Below are positions 23,838 to 32,642 of a stretch of 44,923 nt of DNA, one piece after another. Source of the DNA: an uncultured Bacteroidales bacterium (GTDB lineage Bacteria > Bacteroidota > Bacteroidia > Bacteroidales > UBA932); the NCBI GenBank assembly GCA_900318565.1, contig ONLD01000010.1, positions 1-44,923 of the forward strand, given 5' to 3'. Both the position numbers and the translations under genes were made by a program. Numbering within the stretch: the first letter of the stretch is position 1; each line of letters starts with the position of its first letter. Under the pieces are notes generated by a model, which worked only from the letters and a program-made list of their open reading frames with translations, had not been told where the DNA came from and searched no databases.

Positions 23838-25148
23838 CTATTTTCTGCGCTCGATGCAGGCTCCGAGGGCATTGAGGCGGGTGTCTATGTCTTCGTAGCC
23901 GCGGTCTATCTGGTCAATGTTGTCGATTATGGATGTGCCTTTGGCCGACATAGCGGCAAGGAGCATCGCGATACCGGCACGGATATCGGGCGAGGTCATA
24001 CGCCCTCCGCGCAGTTGCACGCGGTGGTCGTGGCCGATGACCACGGCCCTGTGCGGGTCGCAGAGGATGATCTGGGCGCCCATATCTATGAGCTTGTCCA
24101 CGAAGAACAGGCGGCTCTCGAACATTTTCTGGTGGATGAGCACGCTGCCCCGGCACTGGACCGCCGTCACGAGCATAACCGACAGCAGGTCAGGCGTGAG
24201 GCCCGGCCAGGGGGCGTCGGCGAGCGTCATTATGGAGCCGTCGATGAAGGACTCTATGACATAGCTCTCCTGCTCGGGTATGTAGATGTCGTCGCCTCTC
24301 TGCTCGAGGCGTATTCCAAGGCGGCGGAAGCACTCCGGGATGATGCCGAGCTCCTGATAATGGACGTCGGTGATGGTCAGGGCGCTTTGGTTGATTGCTG
24401 CCATACCTATGAACGAGCCCACCTCAATCATATCCGGGAGGACGGTGTGGCAGGCGCCGTGAAGCTCGGGCACGCCGGTGATTTTCAGCAGGTTGGAGCC
24501 TATGCCTTCGATTTTTGCGCCCATCGCGGTGAGCAGTTTGCAGAGCTGCTGCACGTACGGCTCGCAGGCGGCGTTGTAGATGGTGGTCACGCCTTCGGCA
24601 AGAGTGGCGGCCATCACGATGTTGGCCGTACCGGTCACGGACGCCTCGTCCAGCAGCATATAGCTTCCCTGCAGGCGCCCCTGCGTGGAGAGTTTATAAG
24701 CACGGCGGGACGTGTCGTATGAGCAGTCGGCCCCGAGCTTGATGAAGCCGTCGATGTGGGTATCTACCCTGCGGCGGCCGATTTTGTCTCCGCCGGGCTT
24801 GGGGAAGTACGCAAGGCCGAAACGCGCGAGAAGCGGTCCCACCACCATCACGGAGCCGCGCAGGCGGGCGCACTTCTCCACGAATTCCGCGCTCGCGACG
24901 TAGAACTCATTGATGCGGGATGCGTTGAATGTATATTCGCCCTTGCCTTTTCTCTCCACTCTGACGCCCATTCCTTCGAGCAGGGAGATGAGGTTCCTGA
25001 TGTCGAGGATGTCGGGAATGTTGCTGATGGTCACGCTCTCCGAAGTCAGGAGCACTGCGCTGATGACTTCAAGAGCTTCATTTTTTGCCCCCTGGGGAGC
25101 GATGCTGCCACTGAGCTTGTGGCCGCCTTCTACGACGAACGAACTCAT
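23838..25148 (-). CDS. murA: UDP-N-acetylglucosamine 1-carboxyvinyltransferase
   Basis: MurA transfers enolpyruvate from PEP to UDP-GlcNAc, the first committed step of peptidoglycan synthesis. The protein has 436 residues, with [13 protein letters not shown] at the start and [16 protein letters not shown] before the active-site loop. In the loop the sequence is [11 protein letters not shown]: Asp120 stands where most enzymes have the Cys attacked by fosfomycin. The same change makes MurA of mycobacteria and chlamydiae insensitive. The ATG at 25148 is chosen over one 18 bases upstream. It is followed by thrA after seven bases, so it probably heads the operon murA - thrA - dapB - dapA. Confidence 0.95.
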   Translation of the reverse strand: MSSFVVEGGHKLSGSIAPQGAKNEALEVISAVLLTSESVTISNIPDILDIRNLISLLEGMGVRVERKGKGEYTFNASRINEFYVASAEFVEKCARLRGSVMVVGPLLARFGLAYFPKPGGDKIGRRRVDTHIDGFIKLGADCSYDTSRRAYKLSTQGRLQGSYMLLDEASVTGTANIVMAATLAEGVTTIYNAACEPYVQQLCKLLTAMGAKIEGIGSNLLKITGVPELHGACHTVLPDMIEVGSFIGMAAINQSALTITDVHYQELGIIPECFRRLGIRLEQRGDDIYIPEQESYVIESFIDGSIMTLADAPWPGLTPDLLSVMLVTAVQCRGSVLIHQKMFESRLFFVDKLIDMGAQIILCDPHRAVVIGHDHRVQLRGGRMTSPDIRAGIAMLLAAMSAKGTSIIDNIDQIDRGYEDIDTRLNALGACIERRK

Positions 25149-25196
25149 ATTGCGTAAAAGTAGCAATTATTTTTCACATTTCGAGCAAAGATTTAT

Positions 25197-25204
25197 TAAA
25201 TTTG
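25197..25204 (+). promoter_or_regulatory. -7 box of aspS
   Basis: TAAATTTG followed by CAG, as in other promoters of this window, 26 bases before the aspS start. No clear TTG lies 19-20 bases upstream. Confidence 0.55.
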
Positions 25205-25230
25205 CAGTTCTGAAAAACCTGATATCATAT

Positions 25231-26997
25231 ATGTACAGAACCCACACTTGCGGCGAGCTTCGCATCGCCGACAAAGGCAAGAAAGTCACCCTGGCGGGAT
25301 GGGTGCAGAAATCCCGCAAACTCGGAGGAATGACATTCATCGACCTGCGCGACCGTTACGGCATCACGCAGCTGGTAGTCGAGGCCGACGCCGCCCCCGA
25401 GCTAGTGGAGACCGCCGCTTCCCTGGGCCGTGAATTCGTGATCCAGGCCGAGGGCGAGGTGCTCGAGAGAGAGAGCAAAAACGCCAAGATGCCGACCGGT
25501 GAAATCGAAATCAAAGTGCTCGGCATCAAGATATTGAACCGTTCCGCGGTGCCCCCGTTCACCATCGAGGAGAATTCCGACGGCGGAGAGGACCTGCGCG
25601 CCAAGTACCGCTATCTGGACCTGCGCCGTCCGCCGCTGCAGAGGGCCCTTGCCCTGAGGCACCGCCTTGCCCAGGAAATCCGCACCTACCTTGACGGACA
25701 GGGCTTTATGGAAATCGAGACGCCGTACCTCATCAAGTCCACCCCTGAAGGAGCGCGCGACTTCGTGGTGCCGTCCCGTATGAATCCCGGCACTTTCTAC
25801 GCACTGCCGCAGAGCCCTCAGACCTTCAAGCAGCTGCTGATGGTGGCGGGCTACGACCGTTACTTCCAGATTGTCAGATGCTTCCGTGACGAAGACCTGC
25901 GTGCGGACCGCCAGCCGGAGTTCACCCAGATCGACTGCGAGATGAGCTTCGTGGAGCAGGAAGACGTGCTGGCGACCTTCGAAGGGATGATGCGCCAGAT
26001 GTTCAAGAACGCCCTTGGCGTGGACATACCCGACCCGCTGCCGCGTATGAGCTGGTACGACGCTATGGACCGCTACGGCTCCGACAAGCCGGACGTGCGC
26101 TTCGGGATGGAGATCCACGAAGTGACGCCGCTGGTGCAGGGATGCGGCTTCAGCGTGTTCGATTCCGCCGCCTACGTGGGCGCAATCGCAGTGCCGGGCG
26201 CGGCCGAGTACACCCGCAAGCAGCTGGACGAGCTGACCGAGTGGGTGAAGCGTCCGCAGGTGGGCGCAGCCGGACTGGTGTATGTGAAGCTCAATGCCGA
26301 CGGCAGCGTCAAGTCGAGCGTGGACAAGTTCTACACGGCTGAGCAGCTGCAGGCAGTGGCCGCCGAGTGCGGTGCCGCCGCCGGGGACCTGCTGCTGATT
26401 ATGTGCGGCGACAAGAGGAAGACGCAGACCCGCCTTGGCGTGCTGCGCATCGAGATGGGCGGGCGCCTGGGCCTGCGGGATCCGCACGTGTTCGCACCGC
26501 TCTGGATCGTGGACTTCCCGCTGCTGGAGTGGAGCGAGGAAGACGGCCGCTTCTACGCTATGCACCACCCGTTTACGGCTCCCAAGCCGGAGCACGAAAA
26601 GTGGTTCTACTCCGATAAGAAAGAAGACCTCGAGAGGGTCTGCGCCAATGCCTACGACTTCGTGCTCAACGGCACCGAACTGGGCGGCGGCTCCATCCGA
26701 ATCCACAACGCCGATATGCAGAAGCGTATGTTCGAGGTGCTCGGCATCGGGCCCGAGGAGGCTGAATACAAGTTCGGCTTCATCATCAACGCCTTCAAGT
26801 TCGGCGCCCCGCCCCACGGCGGCCTGGCTTTCGGTTTCGACCGCGTGTGCGCCCTCTTCGGTGGACAGGAGACCATCCGTGACTACATCGCCTTCCCCAA
26901 GAACAACCAGGGCCGCGACGTGATGATCGACTCCCCCTCGAAGATCGACCAGACGCAGATGGACGAGCTCTTCCTCGCCTCGACGGTTAAAGAGTAG
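25231..26997 (+). CDS. aspS: aspartyl-tRNA synthetase
   Basis: The 588-residue class II synthetase has the N-terminal OB anticodon-binding domain ([16 protein letters not shown] ... [21 protein letters not shown]), the catalytic motifs [18 protein letters not shown] and [15 protein letters not shown], and the bacterial GAD insertion between them. The ATG at 25231 follows the promoter box at 25197; the longer open frame reaches back into the divergent murA gene and is rejected. A TSCPD gene follows after four bases. Confidence 0.97.
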   Translation: MYRTHTCGELRIADKGKKVTLAGWVQKSRKLGGMTFIDLRDRYGITQLVVEADAAPELVETAASLGREFVIQAEGEVLERESKNAKMPTGEIEIKVLGIKILNRSAVPPFTIEENSDGGEDLRAKYRYLDLRRPPLQRALALRHRLAQEIRTYLDGQGFMEIETPYLIKSTPEGARDFVVPSRMNPGTFYALPQSPQTFKQLLMVAGYDRYFQIVRCFRDEDLRADRQPEFTQIDCEMSFVEQEDVLATFEGMMRQMFKNALGVDIPDPLPRMSWYDAMDRYGSDKPDVRFGMEIHEVTPLVQGCGFSVFDSAAYVGAIAVPGAAEYTRKQLDELTEWVKRPQVGAAGLVYVKLNADGSVKSSVDKFYTAEQLQAVAAECGAAAGDLLLIMCGDKRKTQTRLGVLRIEMGGRLGLRDPHVFAPLWIVDFPLLEWSEEDGRFYAMHHPFTAPKPEHEKWFYSDKKEDLERVCANAYDFVLNGTELGGGSIRIHNADMQKRMFEVLGIGPEEAEYKFGFIINAFKFGAPPHGGLAFGFDRVCALFGGQETIRDYIAFPKNNQGRDVMIDSPSKIDQTQMDELFLASTVKE

Positions 26998-27001
26998 AGG
27001 T

Positions 27002-27307
27002 ATGACCGGAGACGATTTCAAGATTATGGTGGATACCGTGGAGAACGGTGTCAGGCACATCACGGCCGCGCCGAGCGCGCTGGTGTGCTCGAAACTCATA
27101 GACTTCGACCTGGTGGACGGAAAGATACACAACCTCAGGTACCTCCGCGGCTGCAACGGCAACCTCCAGGCCCTCGGAGCCCTTCTCGAAGGACAGAGCG
27201 TGGACTTCGCCCTCGAGCGCCTCAGCGGCATCAACTGCGCCGGCCGCGGCACCTCCTGCTCCGACCAGTTCGCCCGCATCCTCCGCCAAGTCGCAGCGCG
27301 GGACTAG
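27002..27307 (+). CDS. TSCPD-domain protein
   Basis: The 101-residue protein matches the small TSCPD family: RGCNGNLQALGALLEG, then LSGINCAGRGTSCSDQFARIL. Conserved cysteines (in CNGN, NCAG, TSC) suggest metal binding, as in the C-terminal zinc-finger region of some ribonucleotide reductases. The cell role is unknown. It is the last gene before a strong terminator and is cotranscribed with aspS. Confidence 0.88.
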   Translation: MTGDDFKIMVDTVENGVRHITAAPSALVCSKLIDFDLVDGKIHNLRYLRGCNGNLQALGALLEGQSVDFALERLSGINCAGRGTSCSDQFARILRQVAARD

Positions 27308-27337
27308 TCCCGCACCACGGCATCGGGTTCATTCATT

Positions 27338-27376
27338 CGGAAACTCCTGGGCCCTGGCCCGGAGTTTCCGCTTTTT
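27338..27376 (+). terminator. intrinsic terminator of aspS - TSCPD
   Basis: A 10-bp perfect outer stem (27338-27347 with 27361-27370) encloses an inner GGGCC/GGCCC pair, and CTTTTTG follows. It is placed 31 bases after the TSCPD stop. Confidence 0.88.
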
Positions 27377-27444
27377 GTGCACCCTCCGCACCACCACCGA
27401 TCCATTCCCGCCCCTTAGACCGCTCGGATTCCCCGACTCCCGGC

Positions 27445-27577
27445 GGTCTCGTCCCTCTTCCGGCACCGAGACCACACAGAATCCCCGAAAACCAGCAGTC
27501 TCGTCCCACTCCAGGCACCGAGACCACACAGATTCCCCGAAAACCAGCAGTCTCGTCCCTCCTCCGACACCGAGACC
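27445..27577 (+). repeat. array B: three 52-bp repeats upstream of the RAYT gene
   Basis: Units start at 27445, 27497 and 27549. Each has (G/A)GTCTCGTCCC, a 5-base variable loop, then (C/A)GG/GACACCGAGACC, and a linker of the type ACAGA(A/T)TCCCCGAAAACCAGC. The third unit ends four bases before the -33 element of the RAYT promoter. The interval 27378-27444 shows no gene. Confidence 0.93.
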
Positions 27578-27581
27578 GCTC

Positions 27582-27612
27582 TTGATTTTTCGCACTTAAT
27601 ACACTATATTTG
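27582..27612 (+). promoter_or_regulatory. promoter of the RAYT gene
   Basis: TTG at 27582-27584, 20 bases, TATATTTG at 27605-27612, a full consensus match. The leader to the start codon is about 45 bases. Confidence 0.8.
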
Positions 27613-27660
27613 CATAGTTCCGTAAATGTTGCGGTTCCTAAACTTTAAAAACTATGTTTT

Positions 27661-28515
27661 ATGACTTTCATTTTTATCTCGACCTCCCATCTGGAGAAAA
27701 GCATCTGGTTCAAAGATGATGAAGACTTTACAGTCGGAATGAATTACATCGCCATTGCCGCCTATTTGGCCAACGTGCGAGTAATTGCATTTATCTTGAT
27801 GTCAAATCACATCCACGTTCTCGTTGAATGTCCGATGGATTCTGCCATCGAGTTTATCAACAAGTACAAAAAACTCTATAGTTTTTACTATAGAAGAAAG
27901 TATGGAGTAAAAGAACTCCTAAGAAAGAATTCGGCTGATTTTCAGGAAGTTGGCCTGGAGCCCGAGTCTCTTGAACGAGTGATTGCATATATTCTGATGA
28001 ATTGCGTAGCTGCCCGAATATGTCTGCATCCTTCCGGATATAAATGGGGAAGCTGTAATTCTTTCTTCAATTCCAACAAACACAAAGGCACGCCGATTGG
28101 AAGATTACGTTCTCAAGAAAGACGCAAGAAGTTGAGAAGTTGGAAATATGTTCCTAAAAACTGGATCATATGTGATGACGGATATATACTTCCGGACTCA
28201 TATATTTGTCTGGACTTTGTCGAAGCATTGTACGGGACTCCTTCGAGGATGACTTACTTCTTAAACGCTTCTTCAAAAGCCAAAAGAGCAAAAGATAGTA
28301 GCGGACCTTCTTTCAAAGACCAGAATATCAATGCCGTGATGATAGATATATGCCAGTCTCTTTTCCAAAAGTATTCCCCAGACCTGCTGGACATAAGAGA
28401 GCAGCGGGAACTCTTACACCAACTTCATCGACGCTTCGGTGCAGACCTAAGTCAGCTTAGCCGGGTCACTGGGATTCCTTATCCCGAAGCAGCAAGAATG
28501 TTGGATGAGTTTTAG
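27661..28515 (+). CDS. REP-associated tyrosine transposase (RAYT), Y1 HUH family
   Basis: The 284-residue protein is a Y1-type HUH endonuclease related to IS200/IS605 transposases. The HUH motif is MSNHIHVLVE (about 47-56). The helix with the candidate catalytic tyrosine is KYKKLYSFYYRRKYG (about 77-91), and the RAYT-typical ERVIAYILMNCVAARI and YKWGSC follow. A C-terminal extension (about 190-284) ends with a helix-turn-helix-like GADLSQLSRVTGIPYPEAARML. RAYTs cut and join single-stranded DNA at palindromic REP sequences. Here the gene is flanked by arrays B and C of one hairpin-forming repeat, the classic REPtron arrangement, but with long tandem arrays. The gene is more AT-rich than the flanks. 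Confidence 0.92.
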   Translation: MTFIFISTSHLEKSIWFKDDEDFTVGMNYIAIAAYLANVRVIAFILMSNHIHVLVECPMDSAIEFINKYKKLYSFYYRRKYGVKELLRKNSADFQEVGLEPESLERVIAYILMNCVAARICLHPSGYKWGSCNSFFNSNKHKGTPIGRLRSQERRKKLRSWKYVPKNWIICDDGYILPDSYICLDFVEALYGTPSRMTYFLNASSKAKRAKDSSGPSFKDQNINAVMIDICQSLFQKYSPDLLDIREQRELLHQLHRRFGADLSQLSRVTGIPYPEAARMLDEF

Positions 28516-28582
28516 CACTGTATCACGGAGTAGCGTGTTAAAGTCCCAGGACTCAACGACTTGGGACGGTGCGAGCAACGGC

Positions 28583-29450
28583 GGTCTCGTCCCGCTTCAG
28601 GCACCGAGTCTGCAGGAAAGGTCCGAAAACCGGAGGTCTCGTCCCGCTTCAGGCACCGAGACTGCAGGGAAGCTTCGAAAAGCGGAGGTCTCGTCCCGCT
28701 TCAGGCACCGAGACTGCACGGAAGGTCCGAAAACCGGAGGTCTCGTCCCAATCCCGGCACCGAGACAGCAGGGAAGCACCGAAAACCGGAGGTCTCGTCC
28801 CTCCTCAGGCACCGAGACTGCACGGAAGTACCGGAAAACGGCAGTCTCGTCCCGCTCACGGCACCGAGACAACACGGAAGAATCGAAAACCGAAGGTCTC
28901 GTCCCTCCTCAGGCACCGAGACTACACGGAAGTACCGGAAACCGGTGGTCTCGTCCCGCTTCAGGCACCGAGACTACACGGAAGGCCCGAAAACCGGAGG
29001 TCTCGTCCCGCTTCAGGCACCGAGACTATACGGAAGCATCGGAAAGCGGAGTTCTCGTCACGCTTCAGGCACCGAGACCGCACGGAAGCATCGAAAACTG
29101 GAGGTCTCGTCCCTCCTCAGACACCGAGACCATACGGAAGTCTCGAAAACCGGAGGTCTTGTCCCGCTTAAGGCACCGAGACTGCACGGAAGCTTCGAAA
29201 ACCGGTGGTCTCGTCCCGCTCCTGGCACCGAGACCACACGGAAGCATCGGAAACTGGAGGTCTCGTCCCTCCTCAGGCACCGAGACAACACGGAAGCATC
29301 GAAAACTGGAGGTCTCGTCCCACCTTCGACACCGAGACCGCAGGGAAGCACCGAAAACCGGAGGTCTCGTCCCGCTTCAGGCACCGAGACCACGCGGAAG
29401 CTTCGAAAACCGAAGGTCTCGTCCCGCTTCAGGCACCGAGACAGCACGGG
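28583..29450 (+). repeat. array C: seventeen 52-bp repeats downstream of the RAYT gene
   Basis: Units start at 28583 and then every 52 bases up to 29415, without one indel. The consensus core is GGTCTCGTCCC, five variable bases (GCTTC, TCCTC, AATCC and others), then GGCACCGAGAC. The linker is about CACGGAAG, four highly variable bases, CGAAAACCGGA. Core ends form the 7-bp inverted repeat GGTCTCG/CGAGACC plus inner CC/GG pairs with a bulge. Because the unit has few stop codons and is not a multiple of three, all plus frames stay open, which creates long false ORFs. The array begins 67 bases after the RAYT stop and ends 22 bases before the next promoter box. Confidence 0.95.
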
Positions 29451-29471
29451 GACAGATACGGAAAATTGTGC

Positions 29472-29479
29472 TATATTTG
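29472..29479 (+). promoter_or_regulatory. -7 box of the S51/ATP-grasp fusion gene
   Basis: TATATTTG, eight bases before the ATG at 29488, which predicts a leaderless or nearly leaderless transcript. The -33 region is G-rich and lies in the end of array C. Confidence 0.55.
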
Positions 29480-29487
29480 TATTTAAT

Positions 29488-31605
29488 ATGACGCTGATTC
29501 TTACCGGAAGTCCGACCAGGTACGGGGAGGACAGATTTACGTCCGACAATGGCTTTCTGGCTACTGTGGAAGCAGAGCTGGAGGCGGTATGCCGGGCCCG
29601 GGGAGACGCGAGCCTCGAAGGCACGAAAGCCGGAAGCACGGAAGCGAACAGTGGCCAGGCGGAAACAGACGGCGACGGGGTGACGAAGGATGGAGCCCAA
29701 AACGGGGGTGGAACCCAGGCCGAGGACGGAACCCAAACCGAAGACGGAGCCCAAACCGAGGGCGGATTCCAAACCATACCAGGAGCCGCACCGGCACCCC
29801 GGGTGCTGCTGGTGAGCGCTGCGCCGGACGATGCCGGTTTCAGCAGGAGCGTGCTGGAAGGGATGAGCCGTTGCATACTGAATTCCGGCATACGCCCGTC
29901 CGAAATCACGATGCTGGACCGCAGCAACGCCGCATCGGCAGCGGCCCTCGTGCGAAAGGCCGACTGGGTGATTCTCTGCGGCGGCCACGTGCCCACGCAG
30001 AACAGGTTCCTCCATCAAATCCGCCTCAAGGAGTTGCTGCAAGGCTTCGAAGGCCTCGTGATGGGATGCAGCGCCGGCTCTATGAACTGCGCCGAAACGG
30101 TATATTCGCACCCGGAACTGCCCGGAGAGGCAACGGACCCGGGCTACCGCCGCTGGCTTCCGGGACTCGGGCTCACGCGCCTGCAGATTATCCCGCACTA
30201 CGACCAGGTGCGCGGCGCGGCGGTGGACGGCCTGCGGCTTTTTGAAGACATCGCATTCCCCGACAGCCGCGGCCACAGCTTCTACACCTTCCCCGACGGC
30301 GGCTTCATCATCCAGAAAGACGGCCGTGCGGAACTGAGAGGCATCGGCTGGGAGGTCTCGGAAGGCGAAATGCGTCAGATATGTAGTGAAAATCAAGTGT
30401 TTACCTTTATGAATGTAGTTTTTATCTCACCTCACTTCCCCCAGACCTACAGCCACTTCTGCGCCGGCCTCAAGCGCAACGGCGTCAGGGTGCTGGGCAT
30501 CGCGGACGCTCCCTACGGCGCGCTCAATGACGAACTCCGCTGGGCCCTGAGCGATTACTACCAGGTCAGGAGCCTGGAGGACTACGACGAGGTGTACCGC
30601 GCCGTGGCCTGGTTTGCGCACCGCTACGGCCGCATCGACTGGATTGAGTCCAACAACGAATACTGGCTCGAGCAGGACGCCCGCCTGCGCACGGACTTCA
30701 ACGTGGGCACCGGCATCAAACTGGACCGCATCGCAGCGATTCGCGACAAGTCCGAGATGAAGAAGTACTATGCCCTCGGCGGCATCCCTACAGCCCGTCA
30801 GATCAAGGCCGCCCAAGGCATCGAAGCCGTACGCACATTCGCCCGCAAGGCAGGATGGTCGCTTATCGCCAAGCCGGCCGGAGGAATGGGCGCCGGCGGC
30901 ACTTCCAAAATCAGCAGCGATGAAGAGCTGGACGCCTGGTTCAAGGCCCACGAAACCGACTACAAAGCCTTTGTGGTGGAAGAATTCATCACCGGGCTGC
31001 TGGTATCGTACGACGCCATCTTCGATCAGGACGGCAATCCCGTATTCGAGAACAACACCGTCTTCCCCACCCCGATAATGGACATCGTGCACGGAGGCCT
31101 CGACACCTGCTACTGGACCAATAAGGACGTGCCCGCCGCGCTTGCCCGCATAGGACGCAGGACGGTGCGCGCCTTCGGCGTGAAAGGGCGTTTCGTGCAC
31201 CTGGAGTTCTTCCGCCTCGACCGCGACCGGGAAGGGCTCGGGCGCAAGGGCGACTACGTGGGACTGGAGGTGAATATGCGCCCGCCGGGAGGCTATACCC
31301 CTGATATGATGGACTTTGCGCACTCCACGGACGTGTTCCAGATATGGGCGGATATGGTGGCGTTCGGGCAGAGGCGCAAGGACGAGGGCGAGCAGTTCTA
31401 CTGCGCCTACGCATCCCGCCGCGACGGCTGCTCCTATGTCCATACGCACCAGGACATCCTCGCCCGCTACGGGAACGATATTTGTATGTGCGAAAGGGTG
31501 CCTGACGCCCTGTCCGACGACCTCGGCAACCAGGCCTACATAGCCCGTTTCGCCGCCAGAAAAGACATAGAGCCCTTCTTCAACTTCGTGTGCGAGAGGG
31601 CCTGA
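29488..31605 (+). CDS. fusion of an S51-type peptidase and an ATP-grasp ligase
   Basis: The 705-residue protein joins two enzymes. Residues 1-305 resemble peptidase S51 (dipeptidase E/cyanophycinase group): VILCGGHVPTQNR and the nucleophile Ser195 in MGCSAGSMN. A low-complexity Gly/Gln/Glu/Thr segment (about 38-105) sits inside this part. Residues 308-705 are an ATP-grasp domain: AKPAGGMGAGGTSKI, VVEEFITG, VHLEFF and LEVNMRPPGGYTPD. The second part starts with its own Met308 (30409), as stand-alone relatives do, so separate translation is possible. The ATG at 29488 is preferred to upstream starts that would translate array C. Substrate unknown; a peptide or peptide-like bond is likely on family grounds. 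Confidence 0.85.
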   Translation: MTLILTGSPTRYGEDRFTSDNGFLATVEAELEAVCRARGDASLEGTKAGSTEANSGQAETDGDGVTKDGAQNGGGTQAEDGTQTEDGAQTEGGFQTIPGAAPAPRVLLVSAAPDDAGFSRSVLEGMSRCILNSGIRPSEITMLDRSNAASAAALVRKADWVILCGGHVPTQNRFLHQIRLKELLQGFEGLVMGCSAGSMNCAETVYSHPELPGEATDPGYRRWLPGLGLTRLQIIPHYDQVRGAAVDGLRLFEDIAFPDSRGHSFYTFPDGGFIIQKDGRAELRGIGWEVSEGEMRQICSENQVFTFMNVVFISPHFPQTYSHFCAGLKRNGVRVLGIADAPYGALNDELRWALSDYYQVRSLEDYDEVYRAVAWFAHRYGRIDWIESNNEYWLEQDARLRTDFNVGTGIKLDRIAAIRDKSEMKKYYALGGIPTARQIKAAQGIEAVRTFARKAGWSLIAKPAGGMGAGGTSKISSDEELDAWFKAHETDYKAFVVEEFITGLLVSYDAIFDQDGNPVFENNTVFPTPIMDIVHGGLDTCYWTNKDVPAALARIGRRTVRAFGVKGRFVHLEFFRLDRDREGLGRKGDYVGLEVNMRPPGGYTPDMMDFAHSTDVFQIWADMVAFGQRRKDEGEQFYCAYASRRDGCSYVHTHQDILARYGNDICMCERVPDALSDDLGNQAYIARFAARKDIEPFFNFVCERA
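29693..29776 (+). repeat. 18-bp minisatellite inside the S51 part
   Basis: Units at 29693, 29711, 29729 and 29747, and a partial one at 29765, follow GA(A/G)CCCA(A/G)(A/G)CCGA(A/G)GACG. They encode degenerate GTQTED repeats and keep the frame because the unit has 18 bases. Confidence 0.75.
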
Positions 31606-31619
31606 AAACAACCACATAT

Positions 31620-32621
31620 ATGCGAATAGAACACAACTTCGACCTCAGTTCCCTCAACACCTTCAGGATGAAGGTCCGCTGCGCCTGCTACGTGGAATAC
31701 GACAGCGTGGATGAACTGACGGCTCTGGACTGGGACAGCCTGCCCAGGCCGCTCAAGCACATCGGCGCAGGCTCCAACCTGCTCTTCACCGGAGACTTCC
31801 CCGGCACCGTGCTCCACAGCGCCATCCGCTACATAAAGTACGTGGACCTGGGACTGGACGAGGTGCCTGTAATGGTCGGCGCCGGCACTACCTGGGACGA
31901 GGTGGTCGAAAACACCTGCCGGAACGGCATCTGGGGCGCCGAGAACCTCTCGCTGATTCCCGGGGAGACGGGCGCCGCCGCCGTGCAGAACATAGGCGCT
32001 TACGGAGTGGAATTCAAGGACATAGTCAGCGGCGTGGTGTGCTTCGACCTGATCGAAAAGCGCAAGTGCAAATTCACCACGGCCGAGTGCCGCTACGGCT
32101 ACCGCGAGTCGATGTTCAAGGAAGCCGACGGCAGGTACATCGTGACCTCCGTGCTGCTGCGCCTCTCCCGCAAGCCCCGCCCGCGGCTCGAGTACAAGGG
32201 TCTCGAGGGCATAGACGCGAGCAGCCCGGCATCCGTGCGCGAGGCCGTGATCAAGATACGCCGCACCAAGCTCCCCGACCCCGCAGAGAAAGGCAGCGCG
32301 GGCTCTTTCTTCAAGAACCCCGTAGTCAGCGCGCTGGAGTTTGCCCGCATCATCGACGCCGCCGGTGGCGAGACCGTGCCGCACTACATACTCGACGGCG
32401 GCTTCATCAAGGTACCGGCTGCCTGGCTCATCGACCGCTGCGGCTTCAAGGGCGAGCGGGAAGGCGGCGCAGCCGTGTACGAAAAGCAGCCGCTGGTCAT
32501 AGTCAACGACAGCGGAGACGCGTCGCCCGCCGATATCCTGGAGCTCGAGAGGCGCATCGTCGCGGGAGTGCGGGAGCGCTTCGGCGTGAGTCTGCAGCCC
32601 GAAGTTGAGCATATTATATAA
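31620..32621 (+). CDS. murB: UDP-N-acetylenolpyruvoylglucosamine reductase
   Basis: MurB reduces the MurA product with NADPH and FAD to UDP-MurNAc. The protein (333 residues) is the long type I form: HNFDLSSLNTFRM, IGAGSNLLF and LIPGETGAAAVQNIGAYG for FAD binding, Ser in KGSAGSFFKNP, and the C-terminal AAWLIDRCGFKG. The start at 31620 follows the fusion gene's stop by 14 bases, so it may share its transcript. A longer frame from 31590 overlaps the upstream gene and is not needed. Confidence 0.96.
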   Translation: MRIEHNFDLSSLNTFRMKVRCACYVEYDSVDELTALDWDSLPRPLKHIGAGSNLLFTGDFPGTVLHSAIRYIKYVDLGLDEVPVMVGAGTTWDEVVENTCRNGIWGAENLSLIPGETGAAAVQNIGAYGVEFKDIVSGVVCFDLIEKRKCKFTTAECRYGYRESMFKEADGRYIVTSVLLRLSRKPRPRLEYKGLEGIDASSPASVREAVIKIRRTKLPDPAEKGSAGSFFKNPVVSALEFARIIDAAGGETVPHYILDGGFIKVPAAWLIDRCGFKGEREGGAAVYEKQPLVIVNDSGDASPADILELERRIVAGVRERFGVSLQPEVEHII

Positions 32622-32635
32622 ATTTGGTATATTTG
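32605..32635 (+). promoter_or_regulatory. promoter of the cdaA operon
   Basis: TTG at 32605-32607, 20 bases, TATATTTG at 32628-32635 followed by CAG. The ATG is only seven bases downstream, so the mRNA should be leaderless or nearly so. The -33 element lies inside the murB 3' end. Confidence 0.8.
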
Positions 32636-32642
32636 CAGACTT

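Noticed and set aside
22589..23875. 428-residue plus-strand ORF
   Set aside because: Antisense shadow of thrA; Gly/Ala/His-rich and no motifs.
25402..27279. 625-residue minus-strand ORF
   Set aside because: Antisense shadow of aspS and the TSCPD gene; no recognisable domain.
28583..29450. CRISPR array (28-bp repeats with about 24-bp spacers)
   Set aside because: The spacers are clearly related to each other (CACGGAAG-N4-CGAAAACCGGA), repeats vary inside, and no cas genes are present. A RAYT gene adjoins instead.
28505..29491. A 328-residue and other repetitive ORFs over array C on both strands
   Set aside because: They are products of a repeat lacking stop codons; the 52-base step shifts frame every unit, so no coding constraint is visible.
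28561..31605. A 1014-residue protein starting in array C
   Set aside because: The first 309 residues translate the 52-bp repeats, which are open in all plus frames; a promoter box and ATG at 29472-29490 give the real start of the fusion protein.
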